Source: Methylorubrum populi
GTDB taxonomy: Bacteria > Pseudomonadota > Alphaproteobacteria > Rhizobiales > Beijerinckiaceae
Assembly (NCBI RefSeq): GCF_002355515.1
Contig: NZ_AP014809.1
Span: 1,430,001-1,494,000, forward strand
Direction of reading: 5' to 3'
DNA: 64,000 bases
The position numbers and the translations under genes are program-made. Below the pieces are notes generated by a model, which saw only the letters and a list, made by a program, of their open reading frames with translations, was not told where the DNA came from and ran no database searches. This document shows positions 7,787-16,495 of the stretch, piece by piece (position 1 is the first letter of the stretch; each line of letters opens with the position of its first letter).

Positions 7787-8830
7787 TCAGGCCTGCCCGG
7801 CGGCGTAGATCGCCCGGGCGGCGCGGTCGAAGAAGCGGTTCGGCAGGGCCATACCCGGTGCCACCTTCTTGGCGAGTGCCGTGGCCAGTCCATGGTCGGG
7901 CGCGCGGGGGATGCCGAGTTCGGCCGCCGCCTCGATCATCACCTCGGCCGCGGCGCCCCTGGCCCGGCAGACGATGATCGGTACGCCCCCCTCCCCCGGC
8001 ACGTAGCGCAGGCCCACCGCCACGCCCCGGCCCCGGATCACGATCGTGGCGCGCTTGAGCCCGGTGCGGGGCATCTGGGCCCCCTCCTGGCGGTGGCGGC
8101 GATGGGCGCCGCGCACATGGGGATCGCCCTCCTGTTCCTTGAACTCGCGCTTCAACTCGCTCGCGCTCATCTTCATGTCGCGCAGGAAGAGCCAGCGCTG
8201 GATCAGCACGTCGATCAGCCCGGCCGCGAGGAAGGCGCCGACGGAGATGCCGAGCAGGAGCTTGGCCTGGGTGCCCACCACGAAGTCGAGGGCCGAGAGG
8301 CCGCCGGCCGGCAGGAGCACGAGCGTGTTCCACGTGCCGAGGAAGACGAGGAACAGCGTGCCGCCGAGGAGGGCCGCCTTGGCGAGCGTCTTGGCGAGCT
8401 CCACCAGCGCCTTGACGCCGAACATGCGCTTCAGCCCCTCGACGGGATTGAGGTGCTCGAGCTTGGGCTTCAGGGGATCGAGGGAGAAGACGAGGCCGCG
8501 ATTGGCCAGCACGCTGCCGAGGATGCCCGCGGCCACGACGGCGCCGAGAAGGGGCAGGACGGTGCGGGTGGCAAGGCTCGCGAGGCTCGCCGTCACCTGC
8601 GGCGCGGCCACGGCGAAGGCGTCGTTCTGGAGCCGCTCGGCGTAGAGCAGCACCTCGCGCCACTCGTCGCGCAGCGTGCCGGCGCGCGACCACAGGACGG
8701 CGGTGGCGGCCAGGAGCCCGAGCGCGCTGACGAGGTCGCGGCTCTTGGCGATCTGCCCCTTCTTCCGCGCGTCGCGCAGCTTCTTCTGGCTCGGCGGGAG
8801 GGTCTTCTCCTCGCTCGAATCCCCGCTCAT
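7787..8830 (-). CDS. sctU: T3SS export apparatus switch protein SctU, NPTH motif lost
   Basis: A 347-aa inner-membrane protein of the FlhB/YscU/RhcU family. The N-terminal half has four membrane segments (about residues 35-210) after the typical 'KTLPPSQKKLRDARKKGQI' start. The C-terminal cytoplasmic domain begins near 'LKREFKEQEGDPHVRG'. Family members normally self-cleave at an NPTH motif just before the 'hAVALRY'-like strand. Here residues 266-269 are RGRG ('ATIVIRGRGVAVGLRY'), so the cleavage site is absent. The segment before it ('AHRRHRQEGAQMPRTGLKRA') keeps the usual linker position. The gene overlaps sctT by ATGA. The frame is intact, so this looks like divergence and not gene death. 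Confidence 0.93.
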   Translation of the reverse strand: MSGDSSEEKTLPPSQKKLRDARKKGQIAKSRDLVSALGLLAATAVLWSRAGTLRDEWREVLLYAERLQNDAFAVAAPQVTASLASLATRTVLPLLGAVVAAGILGSVLANRGLVFSLDPLKPKLEHLNPVEGLKRMFGVKALVELAKTLAKAALLGGTLFLVFLGTWNTLVLLPAGGLSALDFVVGTQAKLLLGISVGAFLAAGLIDVLIQRWLFLRDMKMSASELKREFKEQEGDPHVRGAHRRHRQEGAQMPRTGLKRATIVIRGRGVAVGLRYVPGEGGVPIIVCRARGAAAEVMIEAAAELGIPRAPDHGLATALAKKVAPGMALPNRFFDRAARAIYAAGQA

Positions 8831-9660
8831 CGCAGGAACGGCCCGATCGTGGCGCCAACACCGCGAACGGTGCCGATCTTCGCGCTGGTATAGTCGAACA
8901 GGTAGCTCGCATAGGCCATCAGGAACAGCACCACGGCGACGTTCTTGACGGTGGGCGCGAGGTCGTTGGCATTGAGCTGGGGGGCGAAACGGCCGATCAG
9001 CATGACGCAGAGGTCGAGCAGCAGCATCAGCACGATGACCGGGCCGCCGACGAGGAGCGCCGTGCGCAGCACCCGGTCGACGAGGCGGGCCAGATCCATC
9101 ATCGCGTCGAGGTCGGTGGCGGGCAGGAAGCGCTGGATCGGCCAGAGCCCGTAGCTCGCGTAGAGCGTCTCCACGAGGGTGTTGAGGCCGTCCGCCGCCA
9201 CGAAGACGGTGATGGCGAGGAGCCCGAGGAACAGCCCCAGCGCCGAGGATTGCGACTTCGTGGTCGGATCGACCGGCGCGACCTCGTTCGAGATGCCGCG
9301 CTGCGTATCGATCAGTTCGCCGACCGACTGGATCGCCCAGAACGGGATGCCGATGACGAAGCCGATCAGCACGCCGACGAAGAGCTCCTTCAGCGCCACG
9401 AGGACGAGGTGCACGACCTGGATGTCGGCGTCGGTGGGCGCCACGCTCTGCTGGCTGTAGCCGAGGATCGGGAAGGCCAGCCCGAAGGCGAGGCCGAGCC
9501 GGATCAGCGTGCCCATCTCGGCCCGGGTGAAGACGGGCAGGATCAGGAAGATGCCGGCGGGCCGGGCCATGCCGAGGGCCGCCGCGCTGACCCAGCGCAT
9601 GGCTTCCGTGAACAGCGCGGTGAGGCCGGCAAGGGCGTTGGGATCGGGCGCGCTCGCCAT
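8827..9660 (-). CDS. sctT: T3SS export apparatus protein SctT
   Basis: A 277-aa membrane protein of the FliR/SpaR/RhcT family, with about six hydrophobic segments. Landmarks are 'GIFLILPVFTRAEMG', 'ALKELFVGVLIGFVIGIPFW', 'GELIDTQRG' and 'APVDPTTKSQSSALG'. With SctR and SctS it forms the gate of the export channel in the inner-membrane ring. The stop overlaps the sctU start by 4 bases, and the start lies 10 bases after sctS. Confidence 0.95.
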   Translation of the reverse strand: MASAPDPNALAGLTALFTEAMRWVSAAALGMARPAGIFLILPVFTRAEMGTLIRLGLAFGLAFPILGYSQQSVAPTDADIQVVHLVLVALKELFVGVLIGFVIGIPFWAIQSVGELIDTQRGISNEVAPVDPTTKSQSSALGLFLGLLAITVFVAADGLNTLVETLYASYGLWPIQRFLPATDLDAMMDLARLVDRVLRTALLVGGPVIVLMLLLDLCVMLIGRFAPQLNANDLAPTVKNVAVVLFLMAYASYLFDYTSAKIGTVRGVGATIGPFLR

Positions 9661-9670
9661 GGCCGCGCCG

Positions 9671-9946
9671 TCAGCCCGGGCTCGTGAGCGCGGGAAAATC
9701 CGAAAAGACCTGCCGGGCGCCCTCGATCAGGGGTGCGGAGAGCAGCGGCACGAACAGGGCGAGCACCGCCACCACGACGAGGAGCTTCACCGTCTGCGGC
9801 AGGGTCTGGTCCTGGATCTGGGTCGCGGCCTGGAGGATGCCGACGACGAGCCCGACGACGAGGGCGGCCACCAGCGGCGGCAGGGTCAGCGTCATGAACT
9901 GCGCCAGGGCGTTCTTGACGTGCAGCAGGATGCCGGACTGGTCCAT
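9671..9946 (-). CDS. sctS: T3SS export apparatus protein SctS
   Basis: A 91-aa FliQ/YscS/RhcS-type protein with two hydrophobic hairpin helices ('LTLPPLVAALVVGLVVGILQ' and 'LVVVAVLALFVPLLS') joined by 'AATQIQDQTLPQT', the family hallmark. It is part of the SctRST export gate. It lies 13 bases after sctR and 10 bases before sctT within the same operon. Confidence 0.95.
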   Translation of the reverse strand: MDQSGILLHVKNALAQFMTLTLPPLVAALVVGLVVGILQAATQIQDQTLPQTVKLLVVVAVLALFVPLLSAPLIEGARQVFSDFPALTSPG

Positions 9947-9959
9947 CGCGCCTCCCTCC

Positions 9960-10622
9960 TCACCCTGGAATGGCGTAGCTCAGCACGAGGCCGTGCATCA
10001 GCCGCGACCAGCCGTCGATGGCGATGAACAGGAACAGCTTGAAGGGGATCGAGATCACGGTTGGCGAGACCATCGACATGCCCATCGCCATCAGGATCGT
10101 CGTCACCACGAGGTCGATGACGATGAAGGGCAGGTAGAGCAGGAAGCCGATCTCGAAGGCGCGCTTGAGCTCCGAGATCAGGAAGGACGGCACCAGGATC
10201 TGCAGATCGTCCGGCCCGGCGCTGCCGCGCGCGCCCTCCGGCCAGACGCGCTGCGTCGCGTCGAGGAAGAACTGGCGCTGCTCCGGGCTCGTGAAGCGCG
10301 AGAGGTAGTCCCGCACCGGCTCCTGGGCGCGCTTGCCGGCCGTCATCCAATCGTCCAGCGTCTGGTAGGTCAGCTGCGGGTCCGCCGCGCGTTGAAAAAC
10401 CTGCTCGGCGACCGGCGAGGAGATGTAGACGGTCAGGATCAGCGCCGCGCCGTAGAGCACGATGTTGGGCGGCACCTGCTGCGCGCCGAGCGCGTTGCGC
10501 ACCAGGAACAGCACGATCGAGATCTTCATGAAGGCCGTCGTCGTGACGACGACGAAGGCCATCAGCCCGAGCCCGAGCGTGACGGCGACGAGGGCGAGGA
10601 TGCCCGGCTGGACCTCGGCCAT
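9960..10622 (-). CDS. sctR: T3SS export apparatus protein SctR
   Basis: A 220-aa FliP/YscR/RhcR-type membrane protein. It carries 'TAFMKISIVLFLVRNALGAQ', 'VPPNIVLYGAALILT', a variable periplasmic loop (about residues 75-145) and 'ILVPSFLISELKRAFEIGF' with 'DLVVTTILMAMGMSMVSPT'. These are strongly conserved signatures of the export gate. It starts 8 bases after sctQ. Confidence 0.96.
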   Translation of the reverse strand: MAEVQPGILALVAVTLGLGLMAFVVVTTTAFMKISIVLFLVRNALGAQQVPPNIVLYGAALILTVYISSPVAEQVFQRAADPQLTYQTLDDWMTAGKRAQEPVRDYLSRFTSPEQRQFFLDATQRVWPEGARGSAGPDDLQILVPSFLISELKRAFEIGFLLYLPFIVIDLVVTTILMAMGMSMVSPTVISIPFKLFLFIAIDGWSRLMHGLVLSYAIPG

Positions 10623-10630
10623 CGTGCCCG

Positions 10631-11767
10631 TCAGTCCCGCCCGAACAGGCGCACGACGCGCACCCCGACGCGCTCGCCGATCTCGACGATCTCGCCCTGG
10701 CCGATCCGCGCGCCGTTGGCGACGAGGTCGACGGGCTGCTCGGGATCGAGGCCGAGATCGAAGACGTGGCCCTCGCCGATGCTCTTCAGCTCGCCGAGGC
10801 CCAGGGTCCGGCGCCCGAGCTCGAAGGTCAGCGCGACGCTCACGGCGTCGAGTCCCGATGCCTCCGCCTCGGCCGCTCCTCTGACCGCCTCACCCTGCGC
10901 CGCCCGATCCTGCGCCATCTCCGGATCCCCGCTCGCCGCCGCGGAATGTTCCGCGACCTGACGAAACGGCGTCTTTAGCGTCGATTTGTGACGGTCCGTG
11001 CGCGCCTGCGCGACGAGTCCCTCGCCGAGTACGGCGCGGGTCTCGCCCCGGTCCGGATGCCAGAGATCCGGCAGCACCGCGTCGCCCGGTTCGATCGATG
11101 CGAGCTGCCGCAGGGTCAGGCGGGTGCGGCCGGCGACGAAGGCCACCGCGACCGGCAGCGCCGAGACCGAGGCGCCGCGCGCGGGCGCCGCCTCGATCAG
11201 CGCCAGCAGCGCCTCCTGTCGGAGCGGGGCCGGCGAGAGCAGAGGCGCCGGTCCGAGATCGAGCTGGGCCGGGAAGGGCTCGCCCGCGAGGCTTCCCTCG
11301 ACGAGGAGCGTCAGGCTTCCCGGCGGCTTGGTGGAAGCCGGTGCGATCGAGACGAGAGTGATCGCTGCGCCGGTGATCCGCTCTGCCTGCGCGAAGAGGG
11401 GCGCGAGAACGAGTTCGACGAGCAGCGGACCGGCCGGCCCCTCCGGAAAAGCCGCGAGATCGGGCTGCAGCGCCCGCGCCAAGCGGTCGAGGCCGGCGCG
11501 CGGCAGGCGGAGAGACATCCGTCCGCCCGCGACCGTGAGGCCGAGCTCGACCGCCTCCGGGATCGGCGGGGCGGGATCGAGCAGGACAGCCCCCGCTGCG
11601 AGGCTCAGGGGCAAGCCTTCGACCCTGCCCTCGAAGGGCATCCGCGGGCGGGCGAGCCGGTTGACGAACCCGGCGGCGGCCTCGGGCAGGCGCGCGCGGG
11701 GCCGGTGGCGCAGGACCGCCGGCGCGTCGAGGCAGGGCGGGGCGACGGACCGTGAGAAGAGGCTCAT
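10631..11767 (-). CDS. sctQ: T3SS cytoplasmic sorting-platform protein SctQ
   Basis: A 378-aa protein that forms the cytoplasmic ring below the export gate. The start at 11767 overlaps the sctO stop by ATGA, and a longer frame upstream is antisense filler. The C-terminal 75 residues are a SpoA/FliN-type domain ('VSVALTFELGRRTLGLGELK', 'DLVANGARIGQGEIVEIGER', 'VGVRVVRLF'). The N-terminal two-thirds is divergent, as is usual for this family. Confidence 0.9.
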   Translation of the reverse strand: MSLFSRSVAPPCLDAPAVLRHRPRARLPEAAAGFVNRLARPRMPFEGRVEGLPLSLAAGAVLLDPAPPIPEAVELGLTVAGGRMSLRLPRAGLDRLARALQPDLAAFPEGPAGPLLVELVLAPLFAQAERITGAAITLVSIAPASTKPPGSLTLLVEGSLAGEPFPAQLDLGPAPLLSPAPLRQEALLALIEAAPARGASVSALPVAVAFVAGRTRLTLRQLASIEPGDAVLPDLWHPDRGETRAVLGEGLVAQARTDRHKSTLKTPFRQVAEHSAAASGDPEMAQDRAAQGEAVRGAAEAEASGLDAVSVALTFELGRRTLGLGELKSIGEGHVFDLGLDPEQPVDLVANGARIGQGEIVEIGERVGVRVVRLFGRD

Positions 11768-12258
11768 GCGGCGTCTCCCGCCCGACCGATCCGCATCAGC
11801 GTCTCGTCCTCGGCCTCGCGCTCGTCGGCCCGCTCCGCCAGGATTCGCCGGGCGGCCAGGATCCTGTCCTGCGCCGATCGCCATTTTCGGGTTTCGCGGG
11901 CGCGGCGCGCCAGGACGACAAGCGTTTCCGCGTGGGCGCCGCGGGCCCCGGCGGCGGCTTCGGCCTCGCTCGCAGCCTCTTCGCGGGAAGCCTCGACGGC
12001 GTCACCGAGCCGCGCGAGGGCGACCCGGCGCTCTTCGAGGGCCGCGAGCGGAATCGCGCCATCCGCCGTCAGCCGGGCATAGACCGCGCGCTCGCCGGCC
12101 GCCCGCGCTTCTTCGCGGGCGCAAACCGCCTGCCGCGCCCGCGCCTCGGCGACCTCGGCGGCCTGCCGGCGGGCGGCCGCTGCGCGGGCGGCGCGCCCTG
12201 CCTCCGCCTCCCGGCGCTCGCGCAGGGCGGCGAGGCGGGCGAGATCGGCGGACCTCAC
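11764..12258 (-). CDS. sctO: T3SS ATPase stalk protein SctO
   Basis: 164 aa from a GTG that overlaps the sctN stop (GTGA), repeating the overlap style of the sctL/sctN junction. An ATG at 12279 is an alternative start. The product is an Ala/Arg/Glu-rich coiled coil with almost no hydrophobic stretches ('LAALRERREAEAGRAARAAA', 'ALEERRVALARLGDAVEASR'), like FliJ/YscO/Y4yJ. These sit as a stalk in the centre of the ATPase ring. The assignment rests on composition and exact position between sctN and sctQ. Confidence 0.82.
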   Translation of the reverse strand: MRSADLARLAALRERREAEAGRAARAAAARRQAAEVAEARARQAVCAREEARAAGERAVYARLTADGAIPLAALEERRVALARLGDAVEASREEAASEAEAAAGARGAHAETLVVLARRARETRKWRSAQDRILAARRILAERADEREAEDETLMRIGRAGDAA

Positions 12259-13610
12259 GCGGCGAGCCGCTGCATCCATGCGACCGTCTCCTCGAATGTC
12301 GTGACTTCGGACTCGCCCTGGCGCAGGAAGCCGCGCAGCTCGCCGATGCGGGCGATGACGGTGTCGGTGAGCGGGTCGGAGCCCGCCTTGTACTCGCCGA
12401 CCTGGACCAGGAACTCGGCCTCGGCGTAGCGCGCCAGCAATTCGCGCCAGCGCGCGGCGGCGGCCACGTGCTCCGGCGCGGCCACCGCGTTCATCACCCG
12501 CGAGCGGCTCGTCAGCACGTCGACGGCCGGGTAATGCCCCGAGGCCGCGAGCGCGGGCGAGAGCACGATGTGGCCGTCGAGGATGCCGCGGGTCTCCTCG
12601 GCGATGGGGTCGCCCGCGCCGTCGCCCTCGACGAGCACCGTATAGAAGGCGGTGATCGAGCCGCGCTCGCCGGGCCCGGCCCGCTCCATCAGCCCGGGCA
12701 GGCTCGCGAAGACCGAGGGCGGGAAGCCGCGCCGGGTCGGCGGCTCGCCCGCCGCGAGCCCGATCTCGCGCAGCGCCCGGGCGAAGCGGGTGACGGAATC
12801 CATCATCAGCACGACGCGCCGGCCCGCATCGCGAAAATGCTCGGCGATCGCGGTGGCGGCCTGCGCCGCCTGGACGCGCTCGACCGCCGAGCGGTCGGAG
12901 GTCGAGACGACGAGGACGGAGCGGGCCATGCCCTCGGCCCCGAGATGGCGCTCGACGAACTCGCGCACCTCGCGTCCGCGCTCGCCGATCAGGGCGATCA
13001 CGCAGACATCGGCCCGCGTGCCCTTCACGATCTGCGCCAGCAGCGAGGACTTGCCGCCGCCGGGCTCGCCGTAGATGCCGAGACGCTGGCCCTCGCCGAC
13101 GGTGAGCAGCCCGTCGATGACCCGCACGCCGAGCGGCATCGGTTTCCCGACAAGCTGGCGCGTCAGGGGATTGGGGGCCGGCCCGCGCAAGGGGCGCGTC
13201 GGCGCGTCGGCGAGGCACGCGCCCCCGTCGAGGGGTCGACCGCGGCCGTCGAGGATACGTCCGAGCAGGCCGTCGCCGACCGGCACCTCGACCATGCGTC
13301 CGGTCGGCACCACCTCGATCCGGCCCGATAGCCCCTCGATGCCGCCGATCGGCGTGAGCAGGGCCGTCTCACCCGACAGGCCCACGACCTCCGCCTCCAG
13401 GGAGAGCCCGCCGCGCCCGTCCTCCAGCCGGCAGAGCTCGCCGATCCGCACACCGGGCACGACGGCGTGGATCATCGTGCCGACGGCGCGGGTGACGTGG
13501 CCGCGCAGGGGACGCGTCTCGACGGCGCGCACCGCCTCGCGCAGGCGCGGCAGGGCGCCCGCCAGCGGCGGGATGTCGGCGTCGGGTTCAGGCAGGATCG
13601 CACCGCTCAC
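12255..13610 (-). CDS. sctN: T3SS ATPase SctN
   Basis: 451 aa from the GTG at 13610 that overlaps the sctL stop (GTGA). The frame extends farther upstream only as antisense to sctL. It is an F1-type ATPase with Walker A 'GEPGGGKSSLL', the 'GERGREVREFVERHLG' segment, Walker B 'RRVVLMMDSVTRFA' and the T3SS ATPase signature 'GSITAFYTVLVEGDG'. It hydrolyses ATP at the cytoplasmic face to release chaperones and unfold substrates for export. The length matches the family. Confidence 0.96.
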   Translation of the reverse strand: MSGAILPEPDADIPPLAGALPRLREAVRAVETRPLRGHVTRAVGTMIHAVVPGVRIGELCRLEDGRGGLSLEAEVVGLSGETALLTPIGGIEGLSGRIEVVPTGRMVEVPVGDGLLGRILDGRGRPLDGGACLADAPTRPLRGPAPNPLTRQLVGKPMPLGVRVIDGLLTVGEGQRLGIYGEPGGGKSSLLAQIVKGTRADVCVIALIGERGREVREFVERHLGAEGMARSVLVVSTSDRSAVERVQAAQAATAIAEHFRDAGRRVVLMMDSVTRFARALREIGLAAGEPPTRRGFPPSVFASLPGLMERAGPGERGSITAFYTVLVEGDGAGDPIAEETRGILDGHIVLSPALAASGHYPAVDVLTSRSRVMNAVAAPEHVAAAARWRELLARYAEAEFLVQVGEYKAGSDPLTDTVIARIGELRGFLRQGESEVTTFEETVAWMQRLAA

Positions 13611-14272
13611 GCCGATGTCTCCCCGGCTCGACTCGCGTGCCCGGCCCCCGCTCGGGCGGCGAGGCCGGCTCGCAGCGCCCGGAGCTGCGCCTCGAGCCCG
13701 AGTTCGATGCTGCCGATCGCGCTGCGCAGGCAGCTCTCGCCGGGTTGAAGCACCGGATCGGCCTCGACCCGTAAGAGGCCGGTGTCGATCCCGGCAAGCC
13801 CGGCGCGCACCGCCTCCAGGTCGCCCGGGGCGACGCGCAGGCTCGCCTCCGATTCGGGACGCAGGCGGGTGATCGCCTGCCGCACGCTGCGGACGAGAGC
13901 GTCGCCCGGCTCGAAGCTGCCGACGATCTCGGCGACGAGGCCGTGGACGAGGCCGGGCAGCTCCCGCTCCAGGGCGGCGAGGTGGTCGACGGCCCGGGCG
14001 GCAGTCCCGGCGACGAGTCGCGCGGCTTCCTCGGCCCCCGCCGCCCGGCCCTCGGCCTGCGCCCGGGCGCGCTCGCGCTCGACGAGGTCGCGGGCCCATT
14101 CGCGGGTGTCCAGGGCGTGCCTGTGCGAGGCGGCGAGCCCCGCCTGGGCCTCGCTCCAGATGCCGATCTCGGAGGCCCGCACCACGGGGCCGGCCGGCCG
14201 CAGGCGCGGCGGAACGGGTGGGGAATTCGGCGCCGATATTCGCTGTGCCGGCTCGGGTCTCGCTTCAGGCAT
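13607..14272 (-). CDS. sctL: T3SS ATPase regulator/stator SctL (NolV-like)
   Basis: 221 aa from the ATG at 14272 (MPEARPEP), 8 bases inside the end of sctK. The body is a FliH/YscL/NolV-type protein. A proline-rich N-terminus and a charged helical region ('LVERERARAQAEGRAAGAEE') come first, followed by a C-terminal domain with 'GLLRVEADPVLQPGESCLRS', the family's conserved C-terminal strand. It links the ATPase to the SctQ pods and tempers its activity. Its place between the sctK and sctN genes is as in nolU-nolV-rhcN. Confidence 0.88.
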   Translation of the reverse strand: MPEARPEPAQRISAPNSPPVPPRLRPAGPVVRASEIGIWSEAQAGLAASHRHALDTREWARDLVERERARAQAEGRAAGAEEAARLVAGTAARAVDHLAALERELPGLVHGLVAEIVGSFEPGDALVRSVRQAITRLRPESEASLRVAPGDLEAVRAGLAGIDTGLLRVEADPVLQPGESCLRSAIGSIELGLEAQLRALRAGLAARAGAGHASRAGETSA

Positions 14273-14858
14273 GGGCGTCCTCGTGCTGTGCGGACATCGC
14301 CACAAGCGCCATGATCGGACCGGCCCGTTCGGCCAGGGCCGGATCGAAGGCCTCGGCCTCCGCGGGCGTGCCCGGCGGCAGTGCCAGCAGCACCGCCCGC
14401 CGCAGGGAATCGGGCGCGCCCGCGAGCCAGGCGCCGAGGCAGGCATAGCCGTCGTGCAGGATCGCGCCCGCGAGGTCGCCGCGCGCGTCCCGCGGGGCGG
14501 CCCGCACGGCGTTGCGCAACCCGAAGGCGTGGGCGTCCCGGCCGATTGCGGCGACGAGGGCGGCGACGGCCGGTCCCGCCACGATCGAGCGCAGGGCCTG
14601 CCCGTGCAGCGCCGCGCCCGCGCGCCGCGCCGCGCCGTCCGGATCGGCGAGGAGCCAGGCGTGCTCGGCCTCGTCGGTGTCCGCTGAATCGCCCCGCGCA
14701 ACGCCAATCGCATCGCCGCGGCCGAGCCGGGCGTCGAGGCGCTCGCGGAGACGCGCGCAGGCGAGGAGACGCGCCACGGTGGCGTCGGACAGGCGCGGAT
14801 CCAGGGCCGCACGGACGCGGTCCGGATGAACGGCGGAAGGCAGGACATCGCCGCTCAC
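14265..14858 (-). CDS. sctK: T3SS accessory cytosolic protein SctK (NolU-like)
   Basis: A 197-aa Ala-rich soluble protein lying 3 bases after sctJ and overlapping sctL by 8 bases. Sequence similarity in this family is weak. The clues are size, the N-terminal 'VHPDRVRAALDPRLSDATVA' segment and the exact gene slot, which is nolU in the rhizobial nolBTUV order. SctK proteins cap the sorting-platform pods under the inner-membrane ring. Confidence 0.7.
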   Translation of the reverse strand: MSGDVLPSAVHPDRVRAALDPRLSDATVARLLACARLRERLDARLGRGDAIGVARGDSADTDEAEHAWLLADPDGAARRAGAALHGQALRSIVAGPAVAALVAAIGRDAHAFGLRNAVRAAPRDARGDLAGAILHDGYACLGAWLAGAPDSLRRAVLLALPPGTPAEAEAFDPALAERAGPIMALVAMSAQHEDAHA

Positions 14859-14861
14859 GGT

Positions 14862-15752
14862 TCAGGCCACGCGCTTGAGCGCGACGGCGGGCCGCGCCGC
14901 GGGCGGCGCCAGGCTCGGATCGGCCGGCTCCAGCGTCTCGAGGGCGCCCAGCGCCGGACCCCGCCCGCTCGCGCCGCGGCGACGGCGCAGCAGCCAGTAA
15001 CCGGCCCCGGCGAGCGCCAGCGCGCCGCCCGCCCCCGCAGCGCCGGTCGCGAGCGGATCGAGCCCGCTCCCGGCGCCCGCCTCTCGAGCCGGCGTGACCG
15101 CCGCGGCCATCCCGCCGCCCGGATTCTGCCGCCGGTCGACGGGCACGAACACCACCGAGACCTTCTCGTAGCTCAGGCCCTCGATGCTGTTGGCGACGAG
15201 CATCTTGATCTGCGGCAGCAGGGTCTTGAGCGGCGCCTCCTGGTCGTGGCGGATGAAGACGGAGGCCGAGGAGGGCGTCGCGTCCTGCTTCAGGAGGTCG
15301 TTCTTCGGCAGCACCACGTGGATGCGGGCCGAGAGCACGCCGTCGATGCTGGAGATGGTCTTCGAGAGCTCTTCGCTCAGCGCGTAGACGTAGCGGGCCC
15401 GTTCCTCGGTCGGCGACGCGATCAGGCCTCCGCCCTTGAAGACCTCGCCCATGTTGGTGAAGCTCTGGCGCGGGTAGCCGCCGGCCTTGAGCACCTCGAC
15501 CGCCTGGGCGAAGCGGCCGTCGTCCACCTGCACGCTGCTCGTGCCGTCCTTGGCGCCGACGCGACTGGCCGCGATGCCCTTGTCGAGGAGCAGGGCCACC
15601 ATCTCGTTGGCCTCGCGCTCGGAGAGCTTGGTGTAGAGGTCGGTCTTGCAGGCGCCGAGCGCGAGCGCCACGGCCGCGATCGTCGCGGCGAGGCGCAGGC
15701 GGCGCAGGCGCGTCGTCGGGACTTTGCCGGTCGGCGCTTCGGATGTCGGCAT
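14862..15752 (-). CDS. sctJ: T3SS inner-membrane ring lipoprotein SctJ
   Basis: 296 aa of the YscJ/HrcJ/NolT type. A signal peptide with lipobox ('VALALGACKTDLYTKL') puts a lipid on Cys35. Two ring-building domains follow ('EREANEMVALLLDKGI', 'YVYALSEELSKTISSIDGVL', 'SASVFIRHD', 'NSIEGLSYEKVSVVFVPVD'). A C-terminal membrane helix ('GAAGAGGALALAGAGYWLL') precedes a short basic tail. The RARYVYALSEELS segment is the strongest family marker. Confidence 0.96.
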   Translation of the reverse strand: MPTSEAPTGKVPTTRLRRLRLAATIAAVALALGACKTDLYTKLSEREANEMVALLLDKGIAASRVGAKDGTSSVQVDDGRFAQAVEVLKAGGYPRQSFTNMGEVFKGGGLIASPTEERARYVYALSEELSKTISSIDGVLSARIHVVLPKNDLLKQDATPSSASVFIRHDQEAPLKTLLPQIKMLVANSIEGLSYEKVSVVFVPVDRRQNPGGGMAAAVTPAREAGAGSGLDPLATGAAGAGGALALAGAGYWLLRRRRGASGRGPALGALETLEPADPSLAPPAARPAVALKRVA

Positions 15753-15791
15753 GACGGTCTCCGGATCGGGGCGGGCGGGTTCGGGCGCGGA

Positions 15792-16382
15792 TCAGCCCGA
15801 GGAGAGCAGCTTGTTGAGCGAGCCGGTGAAGCTGCTCGTGGTCTTGGTGACGACCGAAACCTGCACGACCTGACCGCTCACCTGCTCCAGCTGCCGCACC
15901 ATCCCGTCAAAGCCGGGATTACTGCTCTGGCCGGGCTGGGTGGTCGGATGGCCGGCGATCTCCGGGCCGCGATAGGCCTCCGGGCGCATCGCGGATTCGG
16001 CCGGGCCGGGCTGGCGGGTCGCGACCTTCAGAGTCGGCCCGTCCGGCGCGGCGCCCGCGGGGCCGGGGCGCCCGCGCCAGGCGACGTCGCCCTTCTGAAC
16101 GCGGTCCATGCCGTCGAGCACCCGATGGCCGATCGAGTCGCCCGAATGGCGCGGCGCGGCGCGCACCTCCGCGGCCGGCCCGGAACGCGTTAGCGCCTCC
16201 GCCCCGGCCGTCCGCGGTTCGAGCGACGCTTCGCGGACCGGTGGTGCCGAAGACGGCGACGGGGACGGCACCGCGTTCGGGCCGGCTCCGAGCCCGGGAT
16301 CGAAGCCCGCCGTCTCGACGCCGCGGACGGGCCTCGCTCCTCCCAGACCACCGAGTCCGCTCGCGACCGCTTCCACTGCCAT
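15792..16382 (-). CDS. sctI: T3SS inner rod protein SctI (NolB-like)
   Basis: 196 aa from the ATG at 16382, which has a better ribosome site (gaaggga) than the one at 16406. The first 150 residues are Pro/Ala/Gly-rich and low complexity. The last 35 ('MVRQLEQVSGQVVQVSVVTK', then 'TTSSFTGSLNKLLSSG') form the amphipathic helix typical of SctI/YscI/HrpB2 rod proteins. It would join the export gate to the needle base. It heads the minus operon, and its slot before sctJ is that of nolB in rhizobia. Confidence 0.8.
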   Translation of the reverse strand: MAVEAVASGLGGLGGARPVRGVETAGFDPGLGAGPNAVPSPSPSSAPPVREASLEPRTAGAEALTRSGPAAEVRAAPRHSGDSIGHRVLDGMDRVQKGDVAWRGRPGPAGAAPDGPTLKVATRQPGPAESAMRPEAYRGPEIAGHPTTQPGQSSNPGFDGMVRQLEQVSGQVVQVSVVTKTTSSFTGSLNKLLSSG

Positions 16383-16467
16383 GGCTCGGGCTCCCTTCGC
16401 AGGCACTTGCGCGGCAGCGATCCCAGGACGCGATGTCCCGCTCGCCGCCGAAACACGAAGCGAAGGC

Positions 16468-16495
16468 TATCGGCCCGACCTGACGGCCACCTGAC
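16468..16495 (-). promoter_or_regulatory. tts-box-like motif before sctI
   Basis: The minus strand reads GTCAGGTGGCCGTCAGG, with TA at positions 27-28. It is preceded by TC, giving the full TCGTCAG start of a rhizobial tts box. It lies about 85 bases before the sctI ATG. It shares GTCAGG, CG at 11-12 and the closing TA with the other motifs in the locus. Confidence 0.45.

Noticed and set aside
13607..14848. A 413-codon single gene covering the sctK and sctL region
   Set aside because: Only the part from 14272 is SctL. The upstream part is out of frame with the sctK gene, whose own frame is coding.
7787..16382. Flagellar export genes instead of a T3SS
   Set aside because: A YscJ-type lipoprotein, SctI-like rod, NolW-like secretin part and FHA-type SctD are present, and no flagellar hook, rod or motor genes are found.
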